NCBI RefSeq assembly: GCF_017163705.1
Contig: NZ_JAFIWB010000004.1
Span: 62,001 to 126,000 of the forward strand
From: Xanthomonas bonasiae
GTDB lineage: Bacteria > Pseudomonadota > Gammaproteobacteria > Xanthomonadales > Xanthomonadaceae
DNA: 64,000 nt
Direction: 5' to 3'
Positions 54,805-63,894 of the stretch are shown here, piece by piece (the stretch's first letter is position 1; each line of letters opens with the position of its first letter). The notes under the pieces were generated by a model. That model saw nothing but the letters and a program-made list of their open reading frames with translations. It had not been told where the DNA came from and did not search any database. Both the position numbers and the translations under genes were made by a program.

Positions 54805-56913
54805 ATGTCCAGCAACGTGTTTCGAGTGCATCCGGCGATCGGCATCGGCCGCGTCGGCGATAGCCAGGCGTTCTATCTGGCGCCGGTGACCGCGGCCGGC
54901 GTGCGCGGCGCCGACGGTCTGATGGGCGGGTTGCCGGTGCAGCCCGGTACCGAGTCCACGCCGATCACCGCCGAGCAGTTCCGCGATGCCGACGGCAACG
55001 TCAAGCGCCAGGCCGCGCGTTTCCACATCTACGCCTATCCCGGCGGCAGTTCCGGCACGTATCCCAACGGCGGCGGCACGCGCGTGGACGTGGGCAGCAC
55101 GATCGACGGCAAGACGGTGAAGGACATCGTCTGGACCGTGCATGTGGCCAACAAGAAGCTCAACAACTATTCGACGGTGAGCAAGGGCGAGCAGTTTCGT
55201 GGCATCGCCGCGTACGAGTCGCCGGGCCTGTTGCAACTGCGCAATCCGGACTACACCGGTTCGGGCGACCCCGACGATCCGGTGCGCCTGCAGCAGTTGG
55301 TCATCGACCCCGGTCCGCGCGCGATCAGCGTCGCTGCCGGCAGCGCGGCGGCGCTCGGTTTCGATATGCAGACCACTCCCAGCTACGCCGATGCCGCCGG
55401 CACGATCCAGCCGGTGCCGGACTATCCGGTCAGCTTCCCGTTGATGTTCCATACGCTTCACGAGCCGCTGGGCACGCTCGACTCGTTGGGCGACATGCGC
55501 GTGGAAGCCAACGGCGCGTTGATCGTGGCCGGCGGCTTTGCGCGGACCTCGGCGGTCGTGCAGGCCGACGGAAGCTATCCGCCGTTGACGGATGCGACCG
55601 AGAACGGCCTGTGGTACGACGATGCCGCCGACGGCCCGGTCAATGCCGTGCTGATCTTCAGCGACGGCTCCAGCGCCAGCGTGCAGGGCGCCTGGTACGT
55701 CACCGGCGATCCGGGCTACGCGCCGCAGACCCGCAATGTGGTCTCCACCTGGGACGACGTCTACGACGTGTGGGTGCGCGAACTGGGGCTGGTGCCGTCG
55801 CTGTACGCCAACAACGCCTTCGTCGGCACCTACCAGCCGTCCTTCAGCGACGACATCCAGCCGATCTTCCACGCGGCCATGCTGCAGCGCTGGAACACCA
55901 ACCTGCCGTCGGGCGCGATCAGGGGCCACGACATGATCGGGCAGATCCAGCCGACCGACGACCCGACCGCCAAGATCCCCAACCTGAAGACCCTGATCCG
56001 CGATCCCGCCTCCGCGGCCGACACCCAGACCGGCTCGCCGATGATGCCGCTCTCGCTCGGCGATGCGCAGAAGAGCTTCCTCAGCGTCAGCGCGACCCAG
56101 TACTTCCTGCTCAACCAGTGGCATGGCAACAACTACGTGCAAGGCGGCGCACCGACGCTGGGGCCCGGCGAGCTGCTGGACCGGGTCACGCTGCAGAACT
56201 GCCTGGGCGGCCGCTACAGCCCGGGCATCGAGGTGTCGTTCCCGATCCGCGACACCAACCTCTATGTGACGCAATGGCAGCAACAGGATTGCGGGCCGTT
56301 CCGCATCAACCAGGCGTCGCTGGACTACGGCGCCGCGCAGAAGGGCAAGCCGTTCCTGAGCTTCGGCTACGTGCCGCTGCAGTCGTACCCGGTGGAACCA
56401 GGCGATCTGTCCAAGTTCATGTCGGTGCCGTGGCATACCGACTACAACTCCTGCGCCACCCATCTGCCCGATCCCAATCCGGGAGCCGGCAGCAGCAACC
56501 CGAACATCCCCCCGAACAACACCTTGTTCTGGTCGTGGCCGGCGGAGCGGCCCTTCGCGGTCTATCCGGTGGCGTTGTGCCAGGTCGATCCGGAAGACGA
56601 GACATGGTACCCGGGCCCGCAGGTGTATTCCGTGCGCGGCACCGGCACCGACAGCGACTATCCGGCGCAGGTCGGGCGCTTCCAGAACTACGCGGATTTC
56701 GTCGCCAACTGGGCCAAGGTCGGCTTCGTCGTCAGCGGTGCGCAGATCGCGCCGCCGGCGGGGCAGCCGCCGTATCCGGCGGACATGTTCCTGGAGGTCG
56801 CGAGCCAGTTCGACGTGGGCCAGGAATTCGTCGCGCCCTGGCCGATGGCCAACATTCCGGCCTATCCGCCGCCGTCGGCAGCGGTGACCGCCGATGCCGA
56901 TGGTCTCGGCTGA
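54805..56913 (+). CDS. LodA-like CTQ-dependent amine oxidase
   Basis: A 702-residue protein that resembles LodA (lysine epsilon-oxidase) and GoxA (glycine oxidase). The family opening is VFRVHPAIGIGRVGDSQAFY with LAP following. The Cys for the cysteine tryptophylquinone cofactor should be Cys466 (LQNCLGGRYSPGIE). The partner Trp is probably Trp543 in SVPWHTDYNSC; Trp576 and Trp578 (FWSWPAERPF) are alternatives. These residues are inferred from memory of the motif, not from an alignment. There is no signal peptide; LodA itself is secreted without one. Its 3' end overlaps the flavoprotein gene by 20 bases. The substrate amine is unknown. Confidence 0.88.
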   Translation: MSSNVFRVHPAIGIGRVGDSQAFYLAPVTAAGVRGADGLMGGLPVQPGTESTPITAEQFRDADGNVKRQAARFHIYAYPGGSSGTYPNGGGTRVDVGSTIDGKTVKDIVWTVHVANKKLNNYSTVSKGEQFRGIAAYESPGLLQLRNPDYTGSGDPDDPVRLQQLVIDPGPRAISVAAGSAAALGFDMQTTPSYADAAGTIQPVPDYPVSFPLMFHTLHEPLGTLDSLGDMRVEANGALIVAGGFARTSAVVQADGSYPPLTDATENGLWYDDAADGPVNAVLIFSDGSSASVQGAWYVTGDPGYAPQTRNVVSTWDDVYDVWVRELGLVPSLYANNAFVGTYQPSFSDDIQPIFHAAMLQRWNTNLPSGAIRGHDMIGQIQPTDDPTAKIPNLKTLIRDPASAADTQTGSPMMPLSLGDAQKSFLSVSATQYFLLNQWHGNNYVQGGAPTLGPGELLDRVTLQNCLGGRYSPGIEVSFPIRDTNLYVTQWQQQDCGPFRINQASLDYGAAQKGKPFLSFGYVPLQSYPVEPGDLSKFMSVPWHTDYNSCATHLPDPNPGAGSSNPNIPPNNTLFWSWPAERPFAVYPVALCQVDPEDETWYPGPQVYSVRGTGTDSDYPAQVGRFQNYADFVANWAKVGFVVSGAQIAPPAGQPPYPADMFLEVASQFDVGQEFVAPWPMANIPAYPPPSAAVTADADGLG

Positions 56914-58042
56914 GCCGATCGACGCGATGGCCGCGAACGCACGCCATGCCGTGGCGATCGTCGGCGGCGGCGCGGCCGGATGCGCCACCGCACTGGCGCT
57001 GGCCGCGCGCGGTATCGAGGATGTCGTGGTGGTCGACATGGGCCGCGCGCCGGGCTGGCGGCTGGGCGAGGCGCTGGCACCGACGGCCAGCGCGGCGCTG
57101 CAGCGCCTGGGCGTGTGGGATGCGTTCCTGGCGCAGCGGCCGCTGGCGTCGGCCGGCAGTTGCGCCAGTTGGGGCGCGCCGGAACTGGGCTACAACGACT
57201 TCATCGTCGCCGGCCAGGGCAAGGGCTGGCACGTGGATCGCGCCGCCTTCGACGCGATGCTGGCGGCGGCGGTTCCGGCGCGGGGCGGCACGCTGTTGCG
57301 CGGACTGCGCCTGGGCGCGATCGGCCGCGACGCGGACGGCGGCCATGTCCTGGAACTGCATGGCCAGCACGGCGATGCGCGCCGCGTGCGTGCCGGATTC
57401 CTGGTGGATGCCAGCGGCATCGCCGCCGTCGCGGTGCGGCGGCTGGGCGTGGCGCGCAACGAAGTGGACTGCCTGGCGTTCGTCGCCGGCGTCTTCGCGC
57501 TGGAGCGCGCGGACGCGATTCCGTCGCAGGCCTTGCTGGAGGCCTGTCGCGATGGCTGGTGGTACGCGGCGAAGTTGCCGGGTGGGCGCATGATGCTGGC
57601 CCTGGCGCTGGAGCCGCGCCGGCAGCGGCAGTTCCTGGACACGGCGGCGTGGCTGGCGGCGGCGCAGCAGACCCAGCACGTCGCGCGCTGGCTGGCGCAG
57701 GGCGGTGCGACGTTGCCCGATGCCGGCGGCCTGATCGCCGCACTCGGGCCGTCGGCGATCCTCAGCCGCGTGGTCGGCGAGGATTGGCTGGCGGTGGGCG
57801 ACGCGGCCAGCGCCTACGACCCGCTGACCGCGCACGGCATCGTCAAGGCCCTGCAGGACGGCGAGGCGGCGGCGCACGCCCTGGCGGCGCGGCTGCAGGG
57901 CGGCGGCGCGGCACCGCTGGCGGCCTACCAGGACGGGGTGTTCGCACGCTTCCGTGCCTATCTGCGCGAGCGCGGGGCGTTGTACGCGCGCGAGCGGCGT
58001 TGGGCGCAAGCGCCGTTCTGGCAGGCGCGGCTGGCGGCTTGA
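56894..58042 (+). CDS. LodB-like FAD-dependent maturation protein
   Basis: A 382-residue flavoprotein with the FAD motif VAIVGGGAAGCATALALAARG near the N-terminus and the second motif LAVGDAASAYDPLTAHGI late. It resembles LodB/GoxB, which are needed to build the CTQ cofactor in their partner oxidase, and more distantly tryptophan halogenases and geranylgeranyl reductases. No halogenase KWW-type lysine motif stands out. The overlap with the oxidase gene supports a role in its maturation. ATGs at 56900 and 56927 are alternative starts. Confidence 0.85.
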   Translation: MPMVSAEPIDAMAANARHAVAIVGGGAAGCATALALAARGIEDVVVVDMGRAPGWRLGEALAPTASAALQRLGVWDAFLAQRPLASAGSCASWGAPELGYNDFIVAGQGKGWHVDRAAFDAMLAAAVPARGGTLLRGLRLGAIGRDADGGHVLELHGQHGDARRVRAGFLVDASGIAAVAVRRLGVARNEVDCLAFVAGVFALERADAIPSQALLEACRDGWWYAAKLPGGRMMLALALEPRRQRQFLDTAAWLAAAQQTQHVARWLAQGGATLPDAGGLIAALGPSAILSRVVGEDWLAVGDAASAYDPLTAHGIVKALQDGEAAAHALAARLQGGGAAPLAAYQDGVFARFRAYLRERGALYARERRWAQAPFWQARLAA

Positions 58043-58121
58043 TCCGCCGCACGGCGGCGCTGCATGTGCGCTGCGGCGCAACGACCGTGTCGGGGCATGC
58101 CGTCGCGTGCTGGTGCCGGCG

Positions 58122-59024
58122 TCAGCCGTCGCGTTCGTCGCGATCCGGGCACGGCGTCGCGATGCCGAGCCGTTGCGCCAGGCGCCGCGCGTCGAACGGC
58201 GCATGCACCTTCATGTCGTTGTCGAAGTAGCAATACACGTCGCGGCGCGTGCGCCGCGCGGCGGCAGGACCCGCGCGTTGCGCCGCGGCCGGCTCGCCGC
58301 CGCGGTGCCAGGCGTCGATCCGTGCGGCCCAGGCGTCCAGCGCCTGGTCGCTGTAGCCGCTGGCATACAGCTGCGCGTCGCCGTGCAGGCGCAGGTACAG
58401 GAAATCGGCGGTCACGTCTTCCAGGTACGGCCATTTGCCGGCGGTGTCGGCCTGCACCAGGGCGACGCGGTGCTTGCGCAGCAGCGCGATCGCCGCGGGC
58501 GTGGCGAAGCTGGGATGGCGCACCTCCAGCGCGTGGCGCAGGCGCCGGTTGCGGTCGATATGCAGCAGGCTGCGCTCGCGCATGCGTGCGGCGTCGCGCT
58601 TGCTGGCCAGGGTCAGCGCCGCTGCGTGGCTGCGCGGCAACAGCGACAGGAACTCGTCCAGCAATGCAGGGTCGAAGGCCAGCGACGGCGGCAGTTGCCA
58701 CAGCAACGGTCCCAGCTTCGGCCCCAGCCCGAGCAGGCCGGAAGCGAAGAAGTTGGCCAGCGGCTGCTCGCAATCGCGCAGCCGTTTCAGGTGGGTGACG
58801 AAACGCGGACCCTTGACCGCGAACACGAAGCCGCGCGGCGTCGCAGCGTGCCAGGCGGCGTAGCTCTTCGGCGTCTGCAGCGAATAGAACGAGCCGTTGA
58901 GTTCGACCGAGCGGAAGCAGCGCGAGGCGTATTCCAGTTCGCGCCGCTGCACCAGGTCGGGCGGATAGAACACGCCGCGCCACCGGGGGTAGCGCCAGCC
59001 GGAGATGCCGATACGCAGGCTCAT
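58122..59024 (-). CDS. DUF72 family protein
   Basis: A 300-residue protein with a DUF72 TIM-barrel-like fold: LRIGISGWRYPRWRGVFYP, YASRCFRSVELNGSFYSL, FVFAVKGPRFVTHLKRL and RDVYCYFDNDMKVHAPFDA are all typical blocks. The family is widespread and of unknown function. The ATG at 59024 starts the conserved N-terminus. It converges with the LodB-like gene across 79 bases without a clear terminator. Confidence 0.92.
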   Translation of the reverse strand: MSLRIGISGWRYPRWRGVFYPPDLVQRRELEYASRCFRSVELNGSFYSLQTPKSYAAWHAATPRGFVFAVKGPRFVTHLKRLRDCEQPLANFFASGLLGLGPKLGPLLWQLPPSLAFDPALLDEFLSLLPRSHAAALTLASKRDAARMRERSLLHIDRNRRLRHALEVRHPSFATPAAIALLRKHRVALVQADTAGKWPYLEDVTADFLYLRLHGDAQLYASGYSDQALDAWAARIDAWHRGGEPAAAQRAGPAAARRTRRDVYCYFDNDMKVHAPFDARRLAQRLGIATPCPDRDERDG

Positions 59025-59128
59025 GCGCCGACCATGCCGGCGGCGGCGTTCAAGCGCCGTGCATGCCATGGCAAGACCGCGTCGGCCGTGGCGTGGCCGG
59101 CGTGGCGCAGACGGTCAGCCGGCGGCGT

Positions 59129-60304
59129 TCATTGCCCAGCCGGCGTGGCCGCGATCACTGCGACGCCGGCGCGCGCGCGAATGGACAACAACGGCAACGC
59201 CACCGCCTGCTGGCCGGGCGCGGCGTACAGCCACAGCGCGCAGCAGGCGGCGTAGGAGGTCAGGTAGCTGCTGCGGAAGGCGACGATGCTGGCGCTGTAG
59301 CAGTCCGATCCGTGCCGCAGGCGCAGGTCGGCGACGTAGTCGAAGGTGTAGTGGCCGGCGTCGCGCCACGGCCATTGCGCGCGTTCCTCGGGGTCGCCGA
59401 TCCCGGCCGGAACCGGGCAGCGCGCGTTCGGGTCCGGGCTGCGCTGACGACCCTGCGCATCGAAGCCGAGGCGCTGCAGTTCCTTGTCCGCGACCGCGCG
59501 CCACTGCGGGTGCTGTGCCAGCCAGCGCGCTGCGTCCTGGTCCTCGGGCGTGGCCTGCGCCGGATCCTGCGGCGGCGCCAGCGTGTGCCGGTAGCGGTAG
59601 CGCACCTGCAGCACGCGCGGGCTGCTGCGCTCGCCGGGCAGCGGCGACAGCGGGCGCGACAGGGTCAGCATGTCCTGGAAGTAATCGCCGTCGCGATACG
59701 CCGCATAGCTGCGGCCGTCGATGCGCAGCCAGTACAGGGCCTGGTCGCCGCCGCGGCCATTGATGCTGAATACCCCCGTCGCCGGTTCCGCTTCGGATGC
59801 GGCATTGGGCGGGGCGAGGAAGCCGTGCGCGGCGTCGCGGCGCAGCACCGCGATCTCGGTGAACAGACCGGTGCCGCCGACGTAGGCGGTGTCCAGCAGG
59901 TCGCGTTGCCCGTCTTCGTCCAGGTCGAGCAGGGTGTAGTGGTGGTTGCCGTTTTCGGAGACGTCGTCCTGCACGGTGCTCGCGGGACCCAGGTATGTAC
60001 GCAACGCCTGCCATTCGGCGGCGCTGACGCCGGCCGGTTGCTTGGGCGGCGGCGCCGCGGCGCCGTCCGCGTCCGCCGTGGCGATGTCGAAACTCAGCCC
60101 GGTGGTGTCCGCATGGCGCTGCAGCACCGTGTCGATCGGGGTGGGGTCGGTGGCCGGTTCGGCCTCGATCTCGCGGCGCAGCTGTTCCAACACCTGCGGC
60201 AGCGTCGTCGTCCCGCCATCGGCTACATGCGCCTGCGCCGCGCTGAAGGCGGCCAGCGCAAGCAGCGTTGCCGCAATCCACGATGTCGGCCGTGTCCGTG
60301 GCAT
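59129..60304 (-). CDS. Secreted hypothetical protein
   Basis: A 391-residue protein with a signal peptide (PTSWIAATLLALAAFSAAQA). The remaining sequence has an acidic EF-hand-like stretch (LLDLDEDGQRDLLDTAYVGG), which may bind calcium, and a Cys-rich end (SYAACCALWLY). No known domain is recognised. A GTG at 60352 would overlap the tag stop (GTGA) and add 16 residues before the signal, so coupling to tag is possible; I prefer the ATG at 60304 for the cleaner signal. It is on the same strand as tag. Confidence 0.75.
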   Translation of the reverse strand: MPRTRPTSWIAATLLALAAFSAAQAHVADGGTTTLPQVLEQLRREIEAEPATDPTPIDTVLQRHADTTGLSFDIATADADGAAAPPPKQPAGVSAAEWQALRTYLGPASTVQDDVSENGNHHYTLLDLDEDGQRDLLDTAYVGGTGLFTEIAVLRRDAAHGFLAPPNAASEAEPATGVFSINGRGGDQALYWLRIDGRSYAAYRDGDYFQDMLTLSRPLSPLPGERSSPRVLQVRYRYRHTLAPPQDPAQATPEDQDAARWLAQHPQWRAVADKELQRLGFDAQGRQRSPDPNARCPVPAGIGDPEERAQWPWRDAGHYTFDYVADLRLRHGSDCYSASIVAFRSSYLTSYAACCALWLYAAPGQQAVALPLLSIRARAGVAVIAATPAGQ

Positions 60305-60348
60305 CCGCTGCGAGGCGGCGCCGGCGACGCACGCAGGCGCGGCATGGT

Positions 60349-60888
60349 TCACGCGCTGCGCATCCACGCCGGATCCAGCCGCGCGATGCGCGCGAAGGCC
60401 GGGCAGTCTTCGCGGTGCGCGCCGCGCAGGTAGCCCAGGCTCATCAGGAACTCGCCGGTGATCTCGCCGCCGGTGAAGCGGAAAGTGCGCTTGAACAGCT
60501 TGATCCACTCGGCCTTGGCGCGCGGATGGTGCGCGTCCAGCCAGGCGGCGAAACCGCCGTGCGAGGCGCGCAGGCCCTGGATCACCTGCGCGTTGTGGAT
60601 CGCCGCGTGCACCTTGAGCCGGTTGCGGACGATGCCGGGGTCGGCGAGCAGGCGCAGCACGTCGGCCTCGCCGTAGCCGGCGACCGTGTCCACATCGAAC
60701 CCGGCATAGGCGGCACGGAAGCCGGCGCGTTTCTTCAGCATCAGCTCCCAGCTCAGTCCGGCCTGGTTGATCTCCAGCACCAGCCGTTCGAACAGGTCGG
60801 ATTCGGCGCGCTGCGGAACCCCGTATTCGTCGTCGTGATAGGGGCCGTGCAGCGCGTGGCCGGGGGCGATGTCGCAATAGCTGGTCAT
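60349..60888 (-). CDS. tag: DNA-3-methyladenine glycosylase I
   Basis: A 179-residue base-excision repair enzyme that removes 3-methyladenine. It matches the family in CDIAPGHALHGPYHDDEYGVP, LFERLVLEINQAGLSWELMLKKR and GYLRGAHREDCPAF. The Cys and His residues in the first and last of these are the zinc ligands in the E. coli protein. The gene sits 15 bases after the DUF4153 gene on the same strand. Confidence 0.95.
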   Translation of the reverse strand: MTSYCDIAPGHALHGPYHDDEYGVPQRAESDLFERLVLEINQAGLSWELMLKKRAGFRAAYAGFDVDTVAGYGEADVLRLLADPGIVRNRLKVHAAIHNAQVIQGLRASHGGFAAWLDAHHPRAKAEWIKLFKRTFRFTGGEITGEFLMSLGYLRGAHREDCPAFARIARLDPAWMRSA

Positions 60889-60903
60889 GTCGGGCGGACT
60901 CCG

Positions 60904-62724
60904 TCAGTCGTCCTGGTCGTTGTCTTCGGGGGAGATTTCGGCGCGCTGCGCATCCGGCAAGGTCAGGTCCGGCCAGCGCCGCGGCGCCAGTTGCAGCTTG
61001 CCGGCGCGCAGCGCGTCGAACGGCGCATCCGCGCGATCGGGCGAGCTGGGCGAGAAATGCACGCGCGCCACGTCCTGCCAGCGGTCCTGGCGGTGCGCAT
61101 GGATCCGGCATTCCATGCCGAAGTTGTCGGTGTCGTTGCACAGCAGCGCTTCACCGCTACCGTCGCCGTCCAGGTCGCGCACCAGCAGCACGCAGTGGTC
61201 CTCGCGCTGGCGACAGCCGCCGTCATGCAGGGTGCCGGCGAGCACCGCCTGCCACCAGCCATCGCCGGGATCGGCGCTGCCGGCGGCGAGCGGGATGTGC
61301 TGGCGCAGTTCGGCCGGAGCGGCGATGCGCTCCTGCGCGCGCTTCTCGTCGCTGGCGTCGCCGTCGTCGCCCCAGCGCTGCGTGCGCTGCAGGATGCGTT
61401 GCAGCCGTTCGCGCTGCGCCGGGTCCTCGGCGAAGCCGGGCGCATCGCGTAGCGACTGCGCCGCCCGGTAACCGCGGCGGCCGCTGTCGAAGCGCAGGTA
61501 ATACAGATCCACGTCAGCGGCCGCGGTGCGGCCGTCGGCGAAGCGTTGCAGCTGGTCGCCGGCCACGATGCGGTACGGGTCCAGCAGCGGCGAAGCGGTG
61601 GCCAGCGCCAGCGCGATCACCACCCAGGACATGACCCGGTTGACCGGCGCCAGCGGCCGCAGCCAGCGCCCGTCCGGGCGCAGTACCGCCCACGCGTAGC
61701 CGAACGCGTAGCCGCAGGCGACCACCGCCACCAGCACGCCGTTGAAGCGCTCCGCGCTCCAGCCGTACTGGTCGATGCGCAGCCACAGCGCGTACAACGC
61801 CAGCAGCGCGTACAGCGACAGGCTCAGCAGGCCGGCGTCGATCAGCCGCCGCAGCCATTGCGGATAGGGCGCGGTGGCGGCGCCGTCCTGGTAGACGGCA
61901 TTGACGAACACCACCAGCGCCGCCACCAGCGCGATCAGGATCTTGGCCGCGGCGCGGGTTTCCCACAGCGGCTGCAGGCCGGTGAACGGCAGGCTCAGCG
62001 CGAACAGCACCGCCACGAACGCCAGCAACGGCAGCAGCCCGGTGCAGATCGCGAACAGGATCTGCCGCATCACCTGCACCGCGCGCTGCTGGGTGCGGCC
62101 GATCAGCAGGCCCAGGCCGAACATGATGCCGGTGGCGAGATAGACGAACGCGCTCTGGCGGAACAGCTCGCGGAAGAACTCCAGCTTCACCAGCGCGAAC
62201 AGCGCGCCCCACAGCCACAGCACCAGCCAGCAGATGCCGACGAACAGCCAGGCCAGGGCCAGGGTCAGCGCGTTCTGCCAGGCATGTTCGAACAATTCGC
62301 GGTACGGCGCCTGCCAGTGGCCATGCTGCAGCCGGCACTGCAGCCACGGCAGCAGCACGAACATGCCCAGCGCGATGGCCATGCCGAACGGCACCAGCAC
62401 CTTCTCGCTGCGCAGCCCGGGCGCGCCGGTGGCGCTCCACGCGGCCCAGGCCGACAGCGCCGCCACCAGCAAGGCCAGGGCGATCGCGTGCTGCCACAGG
62501 CGCAATTCGCCCAGGCGCCGCACCGACAGCAGGATCAGCGTCGGCACCGTCAGCACCAGGGTGTACCAGCACACCCGGCCGCCCAGCGCCGCGAACGGCC
62601 ACCACCCGGCATCGGCGCCACGCTGGGCCAGGTACAGCAGCGCGCCCTGCAGCAGCGCCACCAGAACGATGAAGGCGCGGGTCTGGCGCGGCAGATCGGG
62701 GGCGGTTTCCATGCGAGACAGCAT
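60904..62724 (-). CDS. DUF4153 membrane protein
   Basis: A 606-residue protein with about twelve hydrophobic helices up to residue 370 or so, then a soluble C-terminal domain of about 200 residues with an acidic DLDGDGSGEAL stretch that could bind calcium. The N-terminal part is typical of DUF4153, whose function is unknown. An ATG at 62712 (METAPDL) is an alternative start. It is first of a possible operon with tag and the secreted protein gene, and divergent from yqgE. Confidence 0.83.
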   Translation of the reverse strand: MLSRMETAPDLPRQTRAFIVLVALLQGALLYLAQRGADAGWWPFAALGGRVCWYTLVLTVPTLILLSVRRLGELRLWQHAIALALLVAALSAWAAWSATGAPGLRSEKVLVPFGMAIALGMFVLLPWLQCRLQHGHWQAPYRELFEHAWQNALTLALAWLFVGICWLVLWLWGALFALVKLEFFRELFRQSAFVYLATGIMFGLGLLIGRTQQRAVQVMRQILFAICTGLLPLLAFVAVLFALSLPFTGLQPLWETRAAAKILIALVAALVVFVNAVYQDGAATAPYPQWLRRLIDAGLLSLSLYALLALYALWLRIDQYGWSAERFNGVLVAVVACGYAFGYAWAVLRPDGRWLRPLAPVNRVMSWVVIALALATASPLLDPYRIVAGDQLQRFADGRTAAADVDLYYLRFDSGRRGYRAAQSLRDAPGFAEDPAQRERLQRILQRTQRWGDDGDASDEKRAQERIAAPAELRQHIPLAAGSADPGDGWWQAVLAGTLHDGGCRQREDHCVLLVRDLDGDGSGEALLCNDTDNFGMECRIHAHRQDRWQDVARVHFSPSSPDRADAPFDALRAGKLQLAPRRWPDLTLPDAQRAEISPEDNDQDD

Positions 62725-62818
62725 CCTTGGCGGCGCGGCGGTGCGCGATCGGGGCGATTATGGCAGTCCGCCCCGGCCCGGCGCAGCGCCGGCGCGGGAG
62801 GGACGATAGAATGGGGCC

Positions 62819-63385
62819 ATGTCCGCTTTGCCTACCCCCCTGGCCAACCAACTGCTGATCGCGCTGCCGGCGCTGTCCGATCCCAATTTCGCGCGCGGTG
62901 TGGCCCTGATCTGCCAGCACGACGCCAACGGCGCGATGGGCGTGCTGGTCAACCGCGCCTCCGAATACACGCTGGGCGAAGTGCTGGCGCAGATGGGCAT
63001 CGACACCATCGACGACACGCTGCGCGAGCAGGTGGTGCTCAGCGGCGGGCCGGTGCATCCGGAACGCGGCTTCGTGATCCACGACGGCGAACGCGCCTGG
63101 GATTCGAGCCTGGCGTTCGGCGACGGCCTGTTCCTGACCACCTCGCGCGACGTGCTCGAAGCGATGGCGCGCGGCGACGGTCCGCGCAACGCGGTGGTCG
63201 CGCTGGGCTGCGCCGGCTGGGGCGCCGGACAGCTCGAATACGAACTGGGCGAGAACAGCTGGCTGACCGCGCCGGCCGACGCCGAACTGCTGTTCGAGCT
63301 GCCGCTGGAGCGGCGCTGGCAGACCGCGGCCGGCCGCATCGGCGTGGACCTGTTCCGCCTCACCGACTACAGCGGACATGCCTGA
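62819..63385 (+). CDS. yqgE: YqgE/AlgH family protein (UPF0301)
   Basis: A 188-residue protein with the family blocks [50 protein letters not shown] and [14 protein letters not shown]. Its function is unresolved (AlgH was tied to alginate regulation in Pseudomonas). It overlaps ruvX by 8 bases, the usual yqgE-ruvX-pyrB order. Confidence 0.95.
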   Translation: MSALPTPLANQLLIALPALSDPNFARGVALICQHDANGAMGVLVNRASEYTLGEVLAQMGIDTIDDTLREQVVLSGGPVHPERGFVIHDGERAWDSSLAFGDGLFLTTSRDVLEAMARGDGPRNAVVALGCAGWGAGQLEYELGENSWLTAPADAELLFELPLERRWQTAAGRIGVDLFRLTDYSGHA

Positions 63386-63875
63386 GCCCGGCGCGCCCGC
63401 TGCGGACAGCGCCGCCGCCGGCACGATTCGCCGCGACGGCACCGTGCTCGGTTTCGACGTCGGCAACCGCCGCATCGGCGTGGCCGTCGGCAGCAGCTTC
63501 GGCAGCGGCGCGCGCGCCCTGGCCGTGGTCGATGTGCACGCGCAGGGGCCGGACTGGCCGGCGCTGGACCGCCTGCACGCCGAATGGCGCCCGCACGGCC
63601 TGGTGGTCGGCGACCCGCTGACCCTGGAAGGCGCCGACCAGCCCAACCGGAAGCGCGCGCATGCCTTCGCCCGCGAACTCGGCGCCCGTTACAAGCTGCC
63701 GGTGGTGCTGGTCGACGAGCGCTCCAGTTCGGTCGAGGCGGCCAAGCGCTTCGCGGTGGACCGCGCCGCCGGCCGCAAGCGCCGCCGCGATGCCGCCGCG
63801 CTGGACGCGGTGGCCGCCGCGGTGATCATCGAGCGCTGGCTGGCCGCGCCCGACGACGCCACTCCCATTTCCTGA
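63378..63875 (+). CDS. ruvX: Holliday junction resolvase-like RuvX/YqgF
   Basis: A 165-residue RNase H-fold protein. The catalytic Asp lies in [13 protein letters not shown], with [25 protein letters not shown] and [17 protein letters not shown] as the other conserved blocks. YqgF proteins act in ribosomal RNA maturation in several bacteria and were proposed as resolvases. About 20 extra residues precede the domain. The pyrB ATG follows its stop by 19 bases. Confidence 0.93.
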   Translation: MPEPGAPAADSAAAGTIRRDGTVLGFDVGNRRIGVAVGSSFGSGARALAVVDVHAQGPDWPALDRLHAEWRPHGLVVGDPLTLEGADQPNRKRAHAFARELGARYKLPVVLVDERSSSVEAAKRFAVDRAAGRKRRRDAAALDAVAAAVIIERWLAAPDDATPIS

Positions 63876-63894
63876 TTCCCTGCCCGGACCCGCC

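Noticed and set aside
56894-58042. Flavoprotein as a tryptophan halogenase
   Set aside because: The FAD motifs fit, but no halogenase active-site lysine motif was seen and the overlap with a LodA-like gene favours the LodB role.
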